Source: Actinocatenispora comari (GTDB taxonomy: Bacteria; Actinomycetota; Actinomycetes; Mycobacteriales; Micromonosporaceae). From it: a stretch of 64,000 nucleotides of DNA. Of this stretch, positions 16,525-24,556 are shown piece by piece; within the stretch, counting starts at the first letter, position 1, and each line of letters starts with the position of its first letter. Below the pieces are notes generated by a model. It did no database searches. It had not been told where the DNA came from and saw nothing but the letters and a program-made list of their open reading frames with translations. The stretch lies in the NCBI RefSeq assembly GCF_017312725.1, contig NZ_BOPO01000055.1, forward strand, positions 1 through 64,000, written 5' to 3'. Made by a program: the position numbers and the translations under genes.

Positions 16525-16914
16525 GCACCGAATATAGGCACGCCCCGGCGGCGGCGGGGTCGAGCGGCCGGCGGCCGTTTCCGGTCGGTAAGGAGGCTCC
16601 CCCCGGCGCTGGCCCCACCGGGCGATCGTGGCCGCCCGGAAGAACGCCTGCGTCCGGGAGAACGCCTACCGTCCGGGAGAACGGTGCCGCCCGGAAGAAC
16701 GGCGCCGTCCGGGAGAACGGTGCCGCCCGGAAGAAGGGTGCCGCCCGGAAGGAAGGGCGGAGCCGGGAAAGAACCGTACCGCCCGGCGGTAAGAAAGGGG
16801 GCCGGTGCCGCCACTCACCAGTGTGGCCGGCGTCGGTCGGCAGGAAACGCCGGACGCCCTGCACGTCGTTCGGCGCCGGCCACCGCCCTGTCCCGCTCGT
16901 TGCGAAGGATCCCG
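16525..16914. other. 390-base intergenic region with an 18-bp repeat array
   Basis: Between the divergent sigma-factor and peroxiredoxin genes. From 16634 to about 16760, seven units of 18-19 bases alternate between GCCCGGAAGAACGGTGCC-like and GTCCGGGAGAACGGTGCC-like versions, giving a weak 36-base higher-order period. The purine-rich GGAAGAA/GGGAGAA cores resemble Shine-Dalgarno sequence, but no start codon with good coding potential follows. Promoters for both flanking genes must lie here; none stands out. Confidence 0.7.
16634..16760. repeat. 18/36-bp purine-rich tandem repeat, about seven copies
   Basis: Units begin near 16634 and repeat every 18-19 bases up to about 16760. Two alternating subtypes differ at the second to third base (CCC versus TCC) and at GAA versus GGA. 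It is intergenic; the open frame through it on the plus strand is repetitive and arginine-rich, and I judge it non-coding. Confidence 0.85.
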
Positions 16915-17391
16915 ATGGCCCTGCTGAACCCTGGTGACACGTTCCCCGACCTGACCGTGCACCTGCCCGCCGGCCGCAGCCTCACCCTGCCCGACGAGGT
17001 GGCCGGCCACTACGGTGTGGTGCTGGTCTACCGCGGCTCCTGGTGCCCGTACTGCAACGCGCAGCTCGCGTCGTTCCAGCGGGCGAAGGACAGGCTGGCG
17101 GCGGTCGATGCCCGGGTGGTGGCGCTGTCGGTCGACGACGAGGCGACGACCGCGGAGCTGGTCGCCAAGCACGGGCTGGAGTTCCCGGTCGGGTACGGCG
17201 CCGACGCCGCCGAGGTGGCGGCCGCGACCGGTGCGTTCGTCAACCCCGACCCGGTCTACCTGCAGTCGACCGGGTTCGTCCTGGACCGCGACGGCCGGGT
17301 CGTCGTGTCGGTGTACTCCAGTGGCGCGATCGGTCGGCTGGTACCGGCCGACGTGGTCGGCCTCGTCGAGTACCTGGACGCGCACGCCTGA
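16915..17391 (+). CDS. peroxiredoxin-like AhpC/TSA-family protein
   Basis: 158 residues from ATG 16915 with GAAGGA upstream. The thioredoxin fold is clear: PGDTFPDLTVHLPAG, then VLVYRGSWCPYCNAQLASFQ with C44 and C47, and later FVLDRDGRVVVSVYSSG. The WCPYC arrangement gives both a peroxidatic position and a close second cysteine, as in redoxin-like peroxiredoxins of actinobacteria. It would reduce peroxides in the cytoplasm using a thiol donor that cannot be identified. It lies opposite the ECF sigma/anti-sigma pair, so control by that sigma factor is an attractive but untested idea. Confidence 0.85.
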   Translation: MALLNPGDTFPDLTVHLPAGRSLTLPDEVAGHYGVVLVYRGSWCPYCNAQLASFQRAKDRLAAVDARVVALSVDDEATTAELVAKHGLEFPVGYGADAAEVAAATGAFVNPDPVYLQSTGFVLDRDGRVVVSVYSSGAIGRLVPADVVGLVEYLDAHA

Positions 17392-17551
17392 GGTGCCGCG
17401 CCGACCGAGGAACACGGTGAAGCGGGTTCGGTACAGGCGGGTGCGGGCGTAGCTTGTGTACGGCGACATGTTTCGCGGTGGCTACCCGATCAACGTCCGC
17501 ACCGCCGGCGCGGCGGTCTCGACGCGGACGGACCCGGTGCGGAGGGGTCGC

Positions 17552-20275
17552 GTGCTGGTCGACCGACGTACCGAGGCGCAGGCGCTCGACCGACTGCTCG
17601 ACGACGTGCGGGCGGGGGAGAGCCGTGCCCTGGTGTTGCGCGGCGAGGCCGGCATCGGCAAGACCGAGCTGCTCCGGTACCTGCGGGGCAGGGCCGGCGA
17701 TCACCGGATCGTGCCGGCCGCCGGTGTCGAGGCCGAGAGCGGCTTCGCGTTCGCCGGTCTGCACCAGGTGTGCGTGCCGCTGCTGGACGGCCTGCGCCGG
17801 ATTCCGGAGCCGCAGCGCGTCGCGTTGACCATCGCGTTCGGGTTGGACACCGGCCGCCCGCCGGATCCGTTCCTGGTGGGTATGGCGGCGTTGAGCCTGT
17901 TTGCCGAGACCGCCCGGGAACGGCCGTTGCTGTGCGTGATCGACGACGCGCAGTGGCTGGACCGGTCCTCGGCTCAGGTGCTCGGGTTCGCCGCGCGGCG
18001 GTTGCAGGCCGAGTCGGTGGCGCTGGTGTTCGCGGTCCGCGACGGCGGCGACCGTACCGAGGCGCCGGAACTGGCCGGGCTGCCCGAGCTGCTGGTGACC
18101 GGGCTGCCCGAGGCGGCGGCCCGGGCCCTGCTGGCGTCGGCGCACGCGGGCCCGGTCGACGGCGGTGTGCTGGACCGCATCATCGCCGAGAGCCAGGGCA
18201 ACCCGCTGGCTCTGCTGGAACTGCCCCGCGGGTTCACCCCGGCGGAGCTGGCCGGCGGGTTCGGACTGCTCGACTCGGTACCGCTGCCGAGCCGGATCGA
18301 GGAGAGCTTCCGGCGCCAGATCGCGGTCCTGTCGCCGACTGCACGCCAGATCCTGTTGACCGCCGCGGCCGAGCCGGTGGGCGATCCGGTACTGGTGTGG
18401 CGGGCGCTGGACCGGCTGGGCGTCGACGTGGACACCGACCCCGCGTCCCGGGCGGCGACCGAGGAGTTCGTGACGTTCGGTGCCCGGGTGACGTTCCGCC
18501 ATCCGCTGCTGCGCTCGGCGGTGTACCGGGCCGCCGGTGCGGCGGATCGTCGCCGCGTCCAGCAGGCGCTGGCGCAGGTCACCGACTCGGCCACCGACCC
18601 GGATCGGCGTGCGTGGCACCGCGCGCAGGCCACCGTCGGTGAGGACGAGGAGGTCGCCGCGGAACTGGTGCGGTGCGCGGCGCGGGCGCAGGCCCGGGGC
18701 GGCCCGGCGGCCGCGGCGGCGTTCCTAGCACGCGCGTCGGAGCTGACCCCGGACCCGGCCCGGCGCGCGCAGCGGCTGCTCGCCGCCGCCGAGGCCGAGT
18801 ACCAGGCAGGGCTGCCGGAGCGGTCGGTACGGCTGCTGGCCCGCGCGGAGGCCGGCCCGCTGGACGAGGTGGCGCGGGCACACGCGTACCTGCTGCGGGC
18901 CCGGATCAGCTTCACCCTCGACCGCGGAGTGGCGGCGCCGGGGCTGCTGCTGCGGGCGGCGAACCGGTTGCAGCCGCTGGACCCGCGGCTGGCGCGGGAG
19001 ACCTACCTGGAGGCGATGCAGGCGGGCTGGTTCGTCGGCGACGGCGGGCCGGGACCGACGCTGCGCGAGCTCGCGGCAGAGGCGCTGGCGGCCCGGGCCG
19101 CACCGGACCCGGCCGACGCCTGCGACCTGCTGCTGACCGGCCTCGCGGTGCGTTACCGGGACGGCTTCCCGGCCGGTACGCCGCTGCTGCGGGAGGCGTT
19201 GTCGCAGCTGGCGGCCGGGCCGGGGGACGAGGCGGGGCTGCGGTGGCTGTGGTTCGCCGCCACCTGCGCGATGGACGGGTGGCAGTACGCGGCGGCCGAC
19301 ACGATCACCGACGCGTTCGTGGCGCGGGCGCGCCGGTCGGGCACGCTGACCGCGCTGCCGCTCGCGCTGGCGCAGCGCATCGTGGTGCAGGTGTTCACCG
19401 GCGAGCTGGCCGCCGCGGACGGGCTGGTGCACGAGTTCGACGCGGTGCGGGCCAGCACCGGCCTGGACGAGCCGTCGTACGCGACCCAGCTGCTCGTGGC
19501 CTGGCGGGGCGCGGAGGACGCCACCGCGGAGCTGGTGGCGGCCACGACCAAGGAGGCGACCCAACGCGGCGAGGGGCTCGGTGTGGCGGCCGGCGGGTGG
19601 GCGCTGGCGGTGCTCTACAACAGCCTGTGCCGGCACGACGAGGCGCTGGCCGCGGTACTGCCGGCGGCGGAGTCGGACGCCGACCTGGGCGTGGTGACCT
19701 GGTGCTCGCTGGTCGAGCTGATCACCGCGGCGGCCCGGCTCGGTCGGAACGAGCTGGCCGCCGACGCGGTGGCGCGGTTGCGGACGATGACGCAGGCGGC
19801 CGGTACCGACTGGGCGCTCGGGCTGGAGGCGCGCTGTCAGGCGCTGCTCGCCACGGACCCCGAGCCGCACTACCGCAGCGCGGTGGATCGGTTGGCGGGT
19901 ACGCCGATCCGCGGTGAGCTGGCCCGCACCCGGCTGCACTACGGGGAGTGGCTGCGGCGGCAGAACCGGCGCGCCGATGCGCGCCGGCAGTTGCGCGGTG
20001 CGTACGAGATGTTCGGGGACATGGGCATGACGGCGTTCGCGGCGCGCGCGGCACGGGAGCTCGGCAGTACGGGCGAAACGGTACGCAGGCGCAGCGGCGG
20101 GAACGCCGCCGACCTGACGCCACAGGAGGTGCAGATCGTCCGCCTGGTCCGGGCCGGACTGTCCAATGTGGAGATCGCGGCCCGGCTGTTCATCAGCCCG
20201 CGCACGGTGGAATGGCACCTGAGCAAGACGTTCGCGAAGCTGGGCGTCACCTCCCGGCGGCAGCTGCGCCGCTGA
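17552..20275 (+). CDS. LAL-type LuxR regulator with N-terminal ATPase
   Basis: 907 residues from GTG 17552, preferred because GGAGGGG lies at 17541-17547 and the family begins at the RRTEAQALDRLL segment; GTG 17456 would add 32 residues. The P-loop is GEAGIGKT (about residues 31-38) and Walker B is LLCVIDDAQWLD. A long helical TPR-like middle follows, and the C-terminal LuxR helix-turn-helix is LTPQEVQIVRLVRAGLSNVE through ISPRTVEWHLSKTF. LALs are large ATP-dependent activators of catabolic or biosynthetic genes (MalT, PikD). No biosynthetic cluster adjoins, so its target is unknown. A possible -10 TAGCTT lies at 17450-17455. Confidence 0.92.
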   Translation: MLVDRRTEAQALDRLLDDVRAGESRALVLRGEAGIGKTELLRYLRGRAGDHRIVPAAGVEAESGFAFAGLHQVCVPLLDGLRRIPEPQRVALTIAFGLDTGRPPDPFLVGMAALSLFAETARERPLLCVIDDAQWLDRSSAQVLGFAARRLQAESVALVFAVRDGGDRTEAPELAGLPELLVTGLPEAAARALLASAHAGPVDGGVLDRIIAESQGNPLALLELPRGFTPAELAGGFGLLDSVPLPSRIEESFRRQIAVLSPTARQILLTAAAEPVGDPVLVWRALDRLGVDVDTDPASRAATEEFVTFGARVTFRHPLLRSAVYRAAGAADRRRVQQALAQVTDSATDPDRRAWHRAQATVGEDEEVAAELVRCAARAQARGGPAAAAAFLARASELTPDPARRAQRLLAAAEAEYQAGLPERSVRLLARAEAGPLDEVARAHAYLLRARISFTLDRGVAAPGLLLRAANRLQPLDPRLARETYLEAMQAGWFVGDGGPGPTLRELAAEALAARAAPDPADACDLLLTGLAVRYRDGFPAGTPLLREALSQLAAGPGDEAGLRWLWFAATCAMDGWQYAAADTITDAFVARARRSGTLTALPLALAQRIVVQVFTGELAAADGLVHEFDAVRASTGLDEPSYATQLLVAWRGAEDATAELVAATTKEATQRGEGLGVAAGGWALAVLYNSLCRHDEALAAVLPAAESDADLGVVTWCSLVELITAAARLGRNELAADAVARLRTMTQAAGTDWALGLEARCQALLATDPEPHYRSAVDRLAGTPIRGELARTRLHYGEWLRRQNRRADARRQLRGAYEMFGDMGMTAFAARAARELGSTGETVRRRSGGNAADLTPQEVQIVRLVRAGLSNVEIAARLFISPRTVEWHLSKTFAKLGVTSRRQLRR

Positions 20276-20412
20276 CCGCACGGGCCCGGCGTACCGGCCC
20301 GGCCCGGGCGCCGACCGGTGGCCGGTACGGGCGCGACCCGTACCGCGACGGCCGCAGGCTGTGGGGGTGCGCCGGTCCCGGCGCCGCGGTCGAGCCAGCG
20401 GGGGTGAGAGCG

Positions 20413-20547
20413 ATGCCAGCCGTCCATCATCGGTACGCGATCATCGACGGCCACCGGTCGTTCCACCGCGAGGCCGGCGACCGGCCGGCGGCGGAGCTGA
20501 TCCGCGACTTCCTGTCCCGCCGCCTCCGGCACTCCGCGGCGGCCTGA
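20413..20547 (+). pseudogene. collapsed alpha/beta-hydrolase remnant (in-frame internal deletion)
   Basis: 44 residues from ATG 20413 with GGTGAG upstream. The first 25 residues (HHRYAIIDGHRSFHREAGD) match the opening strand of haloalkane-dehalogenase-like alpha/beta hydrolases, which normally continues into the oxyanion HGFP motif. Here it passes directly into AELIRDFLSRRL, which resembles the last helix of the same family. No nucleophile, acid or histidine of the triad remains. It is most simply a hydrolase gene reduced by an in-frame deletion of about 230 codons. It could still be translated. The family match is from memory, so moderate confidence. Confidence 0.45.
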
Positions 20548-20575
20548 CCGGCCGCCGACCTTTCGGGAGGCAACG

Positions 20576-20863
20576 ATGACACGATCGATCGCGTGGGACC
20601 GGGTGACCCCGGCCGACGTGCGGCGGGCGATGACGGAGTACGACACGCTCGGGCCGCGGCGGTTCTTCGCCGCGCACGGGTTCGCACCGACCACCACCTA
20701 CACCCTGGTGCACCGTGGCCGGTCGTACCCGCCGAAGGCGATGCTCGGGGTCGCCTACGAGTTCGCGACCGGGGAACGGCTGGCCTCCGGCGACTTCGAG
20801 GGCGGCCGGGCCGGTGCGGTCACGGTGCTCGGCCGGCTCGGCTTCACCGTCGAGCACGTCTGA
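20576..20863 (+). CDS. stand-alone ScoMcrA-like N-terminal head domain protein
   Basis: 95 residues from ATG 20576, with GGGAGG eight bases upstream. The whole protein (VRRAMTEYDTLGPRRFFAAHGF, YTLVHRGRSYPPKAMLGVAY, GDFEGGRAGAVTVLGRLGF) resembles the small N-terminal head domain of ScoMcrA, the Streptomyces type IV restriction enzyme that cuts phosphorothioated or methylated DNA. Here the SBD, SRA and HNH domains are missing and the gene ends at TGA 20863. Short homologues of this kind occur in actinomycetes without known function. It may help recognise modified DNA or be a domestication remnant. Confidence 0.65.
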   Translation: MTRSIAWDRVTPADVRRAMTEYDTLGPRRFFAAHGFAPTTTYTLVHRGRSYPPKAMLGVAYEFATGERLASGDFEGGRAGAVTVLGRLGFTVEHV

Positions 20864-20930
20864 TCGACACCCGGCCGTGCCGGCCGCGCACGCCTTCGTT
20901 CCCTCTCGTTGCGGGGCGGCCCCGCGGCCG

Positions 20931-22400
20931 TCAGCCGCGGTAGGCCTCCAGCAACCGCAACCAGACCTCGCTGATGGTGGGGAAGCACGGCACCGCGTGC
21001 CACAGCCGGTCGATCGGCACCTGACCGGCGACCGCGATCGTCGCCGAGTGCAGCAGCTCCGCGACACCCGGGCCGACGAACGTGACGCCCAGCAGCGTCT
21101 CGGTGTCCAGGTCGACCACCATCCGGGCCCGCCCCTGGTACCCGTCGGCGTACAGCAGCGCGCCGACCACCTGGCGGCCCAGGTCGACGTCCACGGCGCG
21201 GACCCGGTACCCGGCCCGTTGCGCCTGCGCCGCCGACAGCCCCACCGCGCCGACCTCCGGGTCGGTGAACACGGCCTGCGGTACGGCGGCGGTGTCGGCG
21301 GTCGCCGCGTGCGCACCCCACGGTGCGTCGTCGAGCGGCGCTCCGGCGGCCCGGGCCGCGATCGCGGCGCCGGCGATGCGCGACTGGTACTTGCCCTGGT
21401 GGGTCAGCAGCGCGCGATGGTTGAGGTCGCCCACCGCGTAGAGCCAGTCGCCGTCGACGCCGCGCACCCGGCAGCTGTCGTCCACGTCCGGCCACGAGCC
21501 GGCGGTCAGGCCGACCGTGTGCAGCCCGAGGTCGCCGGTGTTGGGCTTGCGGCCGGTGGCCAGCAGCACCTCGTCGGCCTCGAGCTCGCTGCCGTCGTCG
21601 AGTACCAGCCGGACCGGCCCGGTACCGCCGGGGCGGCTCAGCTCGGTGACCGTGACGCCGAGCCGCACCTCGACGCCGGACTCCTTGAAGCCCTGCCCGA
21701 CCAGTTCGCCGACGAACGGTTCCATCCGGGGCAGCAGCCCGGACTCGCGGACCACCAGCGTGACCGTGGCGCCCAGCCCGTTCCAGGCGGTGGCCATCTC
21801 GACGCCGACCGGGCCGCCGCCGACGACCGCGAGCCGGCCCGGCACGGTACCGCTGTCGGTGCCCTGCCGGTTGGTCCACGGGCGGGCTTCGGCGATGCCG
21901 GGCAGGTCGGGCAGCGCGGGGGAGCTGCCGGTCGCGAGCACCACCGCGTGCCGGGCGGCCAGCCGGACGATCCGGTCGTCGGGGGTGGCCACCGAGACCC
22001 GGCGTGGCCCGTCGAGCCGGCCGTGTCCGCGCACCAGGACGGCGCCCTGGCCGTCGGTGACCCAGTCGGCCTGCCCGCTGTCGTCCCAATCGGTGACGTA
22101 GCGGTCCCGGCGGGCGAACACGCCGGCCGGCGCCACCCGGCCGGTCACCGCCTCCCGGGCGCCGTCGACCCGCTGCGCGTCGGCGACCGCGAGGACCGGG
22201 CGCAGCAGCGCCTTGCTCGGCACGCACCCCCAGTACGAGCACTCGCCGCCGACCAGCTCGCGCTCCACCACCGCGACGCTCAGCCCGGCCGCCCGGGCGC
22301 GTTCGGTCAACACCTGCCCGACCGGGCCGGCGCCCAGCACGATCACGTCGTAGCTGTCCTGCGCGGGCCCGTTCGCCCCACCTGCCGCCGCCTCGGTCAT
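20931..22400 (-). CDS. FAD pyridine-nucleotide disulfide oxidoreductase (Lpd-like, atypical)
   Basis: 489 residues. It has the FAD motif VIVLGAGPVGQ, the redox disulfide GGECSYWGCVPSKALLR (C-x4-C as in lipoamide dehydrogenase), an NAD-binding motif VVGGGPVGVEMA, the second FAD motif YAVGDLNHRALLTH, and a C-terminal dimerisation domain. In Lpd the C-terminus carries HPTxxE, whose His activates the dithiol; here it reads CFPTISE, with Phe at that place. The protein is thus a disulfide reductase of a subfamily whose substrate is not established. A paralogue with Tyr at this position is encoded at 43958-45418. It is monocistronic as far as can be seen. Confidence 0.88.
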   Translation of the reverse strand: MTEAAAGGANGPAQDSYDVIVLGAGPVGQVLTERARAAGLSVAVVERELVGGECSYWGCVPSKALLRPVLAVADAQRVDGAREAVTGRVAPAGVFARRDRYVTDWDDSGQADWVTDGQGAVLVRGHGRLDGPRRVSVATPDDRIVRLAARHAVVLATGSSPALPDLPGIAEARPWTNRQGTDSGTVPGRLAVVGGGPVGVEMATAWNGLGATVTLVVRESGLLPRMEPFVGELVGQGFKESGVEVRLGVTVTELSRPGGTGPVRLVLDDGSELEADEVLLATGRKPNTGDLGLHTVGLTAGSWPDVDDSCRVRGVDGDWLYAVGDLNHRALLTHQGKYQSRIAGAAIAARAAGAPLDDAPWGAHAATADTAAVPQAVFTDPEVGAVGLSAAQAQRAGYRVRAVDVDLGRQVVGALLYADGYQGRARMVVDLDTETLLGVTFVGPGVAELLHSATIAVAGQVPIDRLWHAVPCFPTISEVWLRLLEAYRG

Positions 22401-22523
22401 GTCCGTTCCTCTTCCCCGCTGTCCGCGATCGGTCCGAGGCCTCCATGCTCGCGGTCGGGTGGCGGGTTCGAACCCGTGCCGACCACCGGTCCGGCCCCAG
22501 GGCTGGCGACCCCGGTGGGCGGG

Positions 22524-22781
22524 TCAGGCGGCGGGGTTCAGGTCGGCGAAGCCGAGGGCGTCGACGCAGGTGACGCCGCGAACCTCGACCAGCACCAGCA
22601 GTACGGTGTCGCAGCCCGGGCAGCGCGCGACGGTGCCCGGTCCGGCCAGGTACACCGCGAGCGCGCCGAGCCGGTTGCGGTCGCCGCAGTGCCCGCAGAC
22701 GCCGGTCGCGGTGGTCATCTCGGTGCCGAACACCGCCTGCAGGGTGCCGGCGATCGCGTTGCCGTCCAGTCGGTCGGTCAT
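22524..22781 (-). CDS. DUF6510 zinc-ribbon protein
   Basis: 85 residues. Two CxxC pairs (C29/C32 in VCGHCGD and C54/C57 in RCPGCD) form a zinc ribbon, and DALGFADL closes the protein. The family has no assigned activity but recurs beside sulfite-oxidase-like molybdoenzymes and FAD reductases. Its ATG overlaps the stop of the reductase gene by four bases, so it is the third gene of that operon and probably a partner or assembly factor. Confidence 0.75.
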   Translation of the reverse strand: MTDRLDGNAIAGTLQAVFGTEMTTATGVCGHCGDRNRLGALAVYLAGPGTVARCPGCDTVLLVLVEVRGVTCVDALGFADLNPAA

Positions 22782-23524
22782 GACGTTCCCCCGAAACGTT
22801 CGGTGCGGATCCGGCCCGGGTCGTGGCCGAGCCCGACCAGCGCGTTCGCCGTCGCCTCGACGAACCCGGTCGGGCCGCAGACGTACACCGCCGGTTGCTC
22901 CTGCGGCGGCCAGCTGACCTGGCGCAGCAGCGCGGTGTCGACCCGGCCGGTGTACCCGTGCCAGCCGGGCGGCTGCGCGCGGGTCAGCGTGATGCTCACG
23001 TCGATGCCGTCCCGGGCGGCCAGTCGCAGCAGCTCGTCGCGGTAGATGACCTCGTCGTACGAGCGTGCCGAGTACAGCAGCCGCAGCGGCGCGGCGCTCA
23101 TCGCGGCGCCGTGTTCGCGCAGCACGGCGCGAAACGGCACGATGCCGGAGCCGCCGGCGACCAGCAGCGCCGGACCGGGATCGGTGGCCCGCCAGACGAA
23201 GTACCCGCCGACCGGGCCGCGCAGCTCGATCGGGTCACCGACCCGCAGCTCGTCGACCAGGTACGGCGAGACCTCCCCGTCGTCGAGCCGCTCGACGGTG
23301 AGGACCAGGTGCCCGTCGCTCGGCGCCGAGGCGATCGAGTAGCTGCGCTGCGCCTGGTACCCGTCGTCGGCGGTGAGCCGCACGTCGACGTGCTGGCCGG
23401 CCAGGTGGCCGGGCCAGTCGGGCACGTCGAGGCCGATGCTGTGCGTGCGGTCGGTCTCGACGACGACCTCGCGCACGGTGGCGAGCTGCCAGCTCAGTCG
23501 CCGGCGTAGCGCTGTTCTTTCCAT
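22778..23524 (-). CDS. FAD/NAD(P)H ferredoxin-reductase-type electron-transfer protein
   Basis: 248 residues from ATG 23524. It has the FAD-binding barrel with QRSYSIASAPS, the NAD(P)H domain with LLVAGGSGIVPFRAVL, and YVCGPTGFVEATANAL. There is no C-terminal 2Fe-2S domain, so electrons pass from NAD(P)H to FAD and then to a separate acceptor. The gene overlaps the end of the molybdopterin oxidoreductase gene by 31 bases and the start of the DUF6510 gene by four. This strongly implies that it is the redox partner of that molybdoenzyme. Confidence 0.88.
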   Translation of the reverse strand: MERTALRRRLSWQLATVREVVVETDRTHSIGLDVPDWPGHLAGQHVDVRLTADDGYQAQRSYSIASAPSDGHLVLTVERLDDGEVSPYLVDELRVGDPIELRGPVGGYFVWRATDPGPALLVAGGSGIVPFRAVLREHGAAMSAAPLRLLYSARSYDEVIYRDELLRLAARDGIDVSITLTRAQPPGWHGYTGRVDTALLRQVSWPPQEQPAVYVCGPTGFVEATANALVGLGHDPGRIRTERFGGTS

Positions 23525-24102
23525 GGGTCTCCGTAGTTGTGGTACCCGTAGTTCTCCCAGAACCCGGGGTGGTCGTCGTCGCGCAGCTCGATGCCGCGCA
23601 CCCACTTGGCGCTCTTCCAGAAGTACAGGTGCGGGACGAGCAACCGGGCTGGGCCGCCGTGCTCGGCGGTGAGCGGCTCGCCCTCGTACTCGTAGGCGAT
23701 CATCGCCTGGCCGCCGGTCAGGTCGGCCAGCGGCAGGTTCGTGGTGTACCCGCCGTCGGAGAACGCGAGCGCGTAGTCGGCGCTGGTGTCGATGTCGGCC
23801 AGCAGCGTGTCGAGCGAGACGCCGCGCCAGTGCGTGTCCAGCTTCGACCACTTGGTCACGCAGTGGATGTCGGTGGTGATGCTCGTGGCGGGCAGCGCCC
23901 GCAGCTCGTAGAAGCTCCAGACGACCGGTTCGTCCACCGCGCCGCGAATCGTGAACGTCCAGTCCGCCGCGAGCCGCCGTGGCGTCGGCCCGGCCGACAG
24001 CACCGGGAAGTCACGCGTCACGTACTGGCCCGGCGGTACCCGGCTGGGGTCGGCCTCGGCGCTTCTGCGGCCGTGAAACCCACGGGTGACCATTCTCCAC
24101 AC
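23494..24102 (-). CDS. sulfite-oxidase-like molybdopterin oxidoreductase (soluble)
   Basis: 202 residues from GTG 24102; ATG 24093 is an alternative. The molybdopterin domain carries ITTDIHCVTKWSKLD, with C81 as the expected Mo ligand, and HWRGVSLDTLL, then GGPARLLVPHLYFWKSAKWV. There is no Tat signal, heme or dimerisation domain. It is a short cytoplasmic YedY/SuoX-like enzyme rather than a true sulfite oxidase. Known relatives reduce oxidised methionine or related S/N-oxides. The reductase gene that follows, overlapping by 31 bases, could supply electrons directly. Upstream, GC-rich CCCGGG repeats at about 24170-24192 could end the next transcription unit. Confidence 0.85.
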   Translation of the reverse strand: MWRMVTRGFHGRRSAEADPSRVPPGQYVTRDFPVLSAGPTPRRLAADWTFTIRGAVDEPVVWSFYELRALPATSITTDIHCVTKWSKLDTHWRGVSLDTLLADIDTSADYALAFSDGGYTTNLPLADLTGGQAMIAYEYEGEPLTAEHGGPARLLVPHLYFWKSAKWVRGIELRDDDHPGFWENYGYHNYGDPWKEQRYAGD

Positions 24103-24197
24103 CCCTCACCTCGACGCCCGAGCGGTCGGTACCAGTGTGTCCCGGGATCGGGTCGCGGGTACCCGTGTTTCCCCCGGGTCCACGCCCGGGTGCGCGG

Positions 24198-24554
24198 TCA
24201 GTACACCTCGCGGAAGTTGCCGACCAGCTGGATCGAGTTGCCATCGGGGTCGGGCAGCGGGCAGAGCCGGACGCCCTTGTTGGCCTCGATGATCTCGCCC
24301 GGGTCCAGGCCCAGCTCGCGCAGCTCGCGGACGCCCTCGTCGAGGTCGGACACGGCGAGGTTGAGCAGGCCGTACCCGGCGCGCCGGGCGTCCTCGGTGA
24401 CCTGCACCCAGCCGCCCGGGACGACCTGCCACTCGATCAGGTTCGGCATCGGGTCGTTGTCCGGTTCGCGGCCGAACAGCCTGGAGTACCAGGCCCGGGC
24501 GGTGCCGATGTCGCGCACCGCGACGACGGCCAGTACGTGCTCCACGTGCGCCAT
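24198..24554 (-). CDS. VOC-superfamily protein
   Basis: 118 residues from ATG 24554. It starts HVLAVVAVRDIGTARAWYSRLFG and ends PLPDPDGNSIQLVGNF, the two ends of a paired beta-alpha-beta module. It is the last gene of an ArsR-SRPBCC-VOC operon, two bases after the SRPBCC stop. Operons of this composition are common in actinobacteria. The VOC and SRPBCC folds both bind hydrophobic ligands, suggesting a small-molecule detoxification or sensing set. No substrate is known. Confidence 0.87.
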   Translation of the reverse strand: MAHVEHVLAVVAVRDIGTARAWYSRLFGREPDNDPMPNLIEWQVVPGGWVQVTEDARRAGYGLLNLAVSDLDEGVRELRELGLDPGEIIEANKGVRLCPLPDPDGNSIQLVGNFREVY

Positions 24555-24556
24555 GA

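Noticed and set aside
16512-16937. Plus-strand frame through the 18-bp repeat encoding an Arg/Lys-rich repetitive protein
   Set aside because: It has no ribosome site or conserved start, its codon bias is wrong, and it overlaps the start of the peroxiredoxin gene in another frame.
22465-22490. tRNA T-arm-like GGGTTCGAACCC in the gap upstream of the Lpd-like gene
   Set aside because: The stem pairs only with a six-base loop, and no matching acceptor stem, D-arm or anticodon arm can be built within 75 bases upstream.
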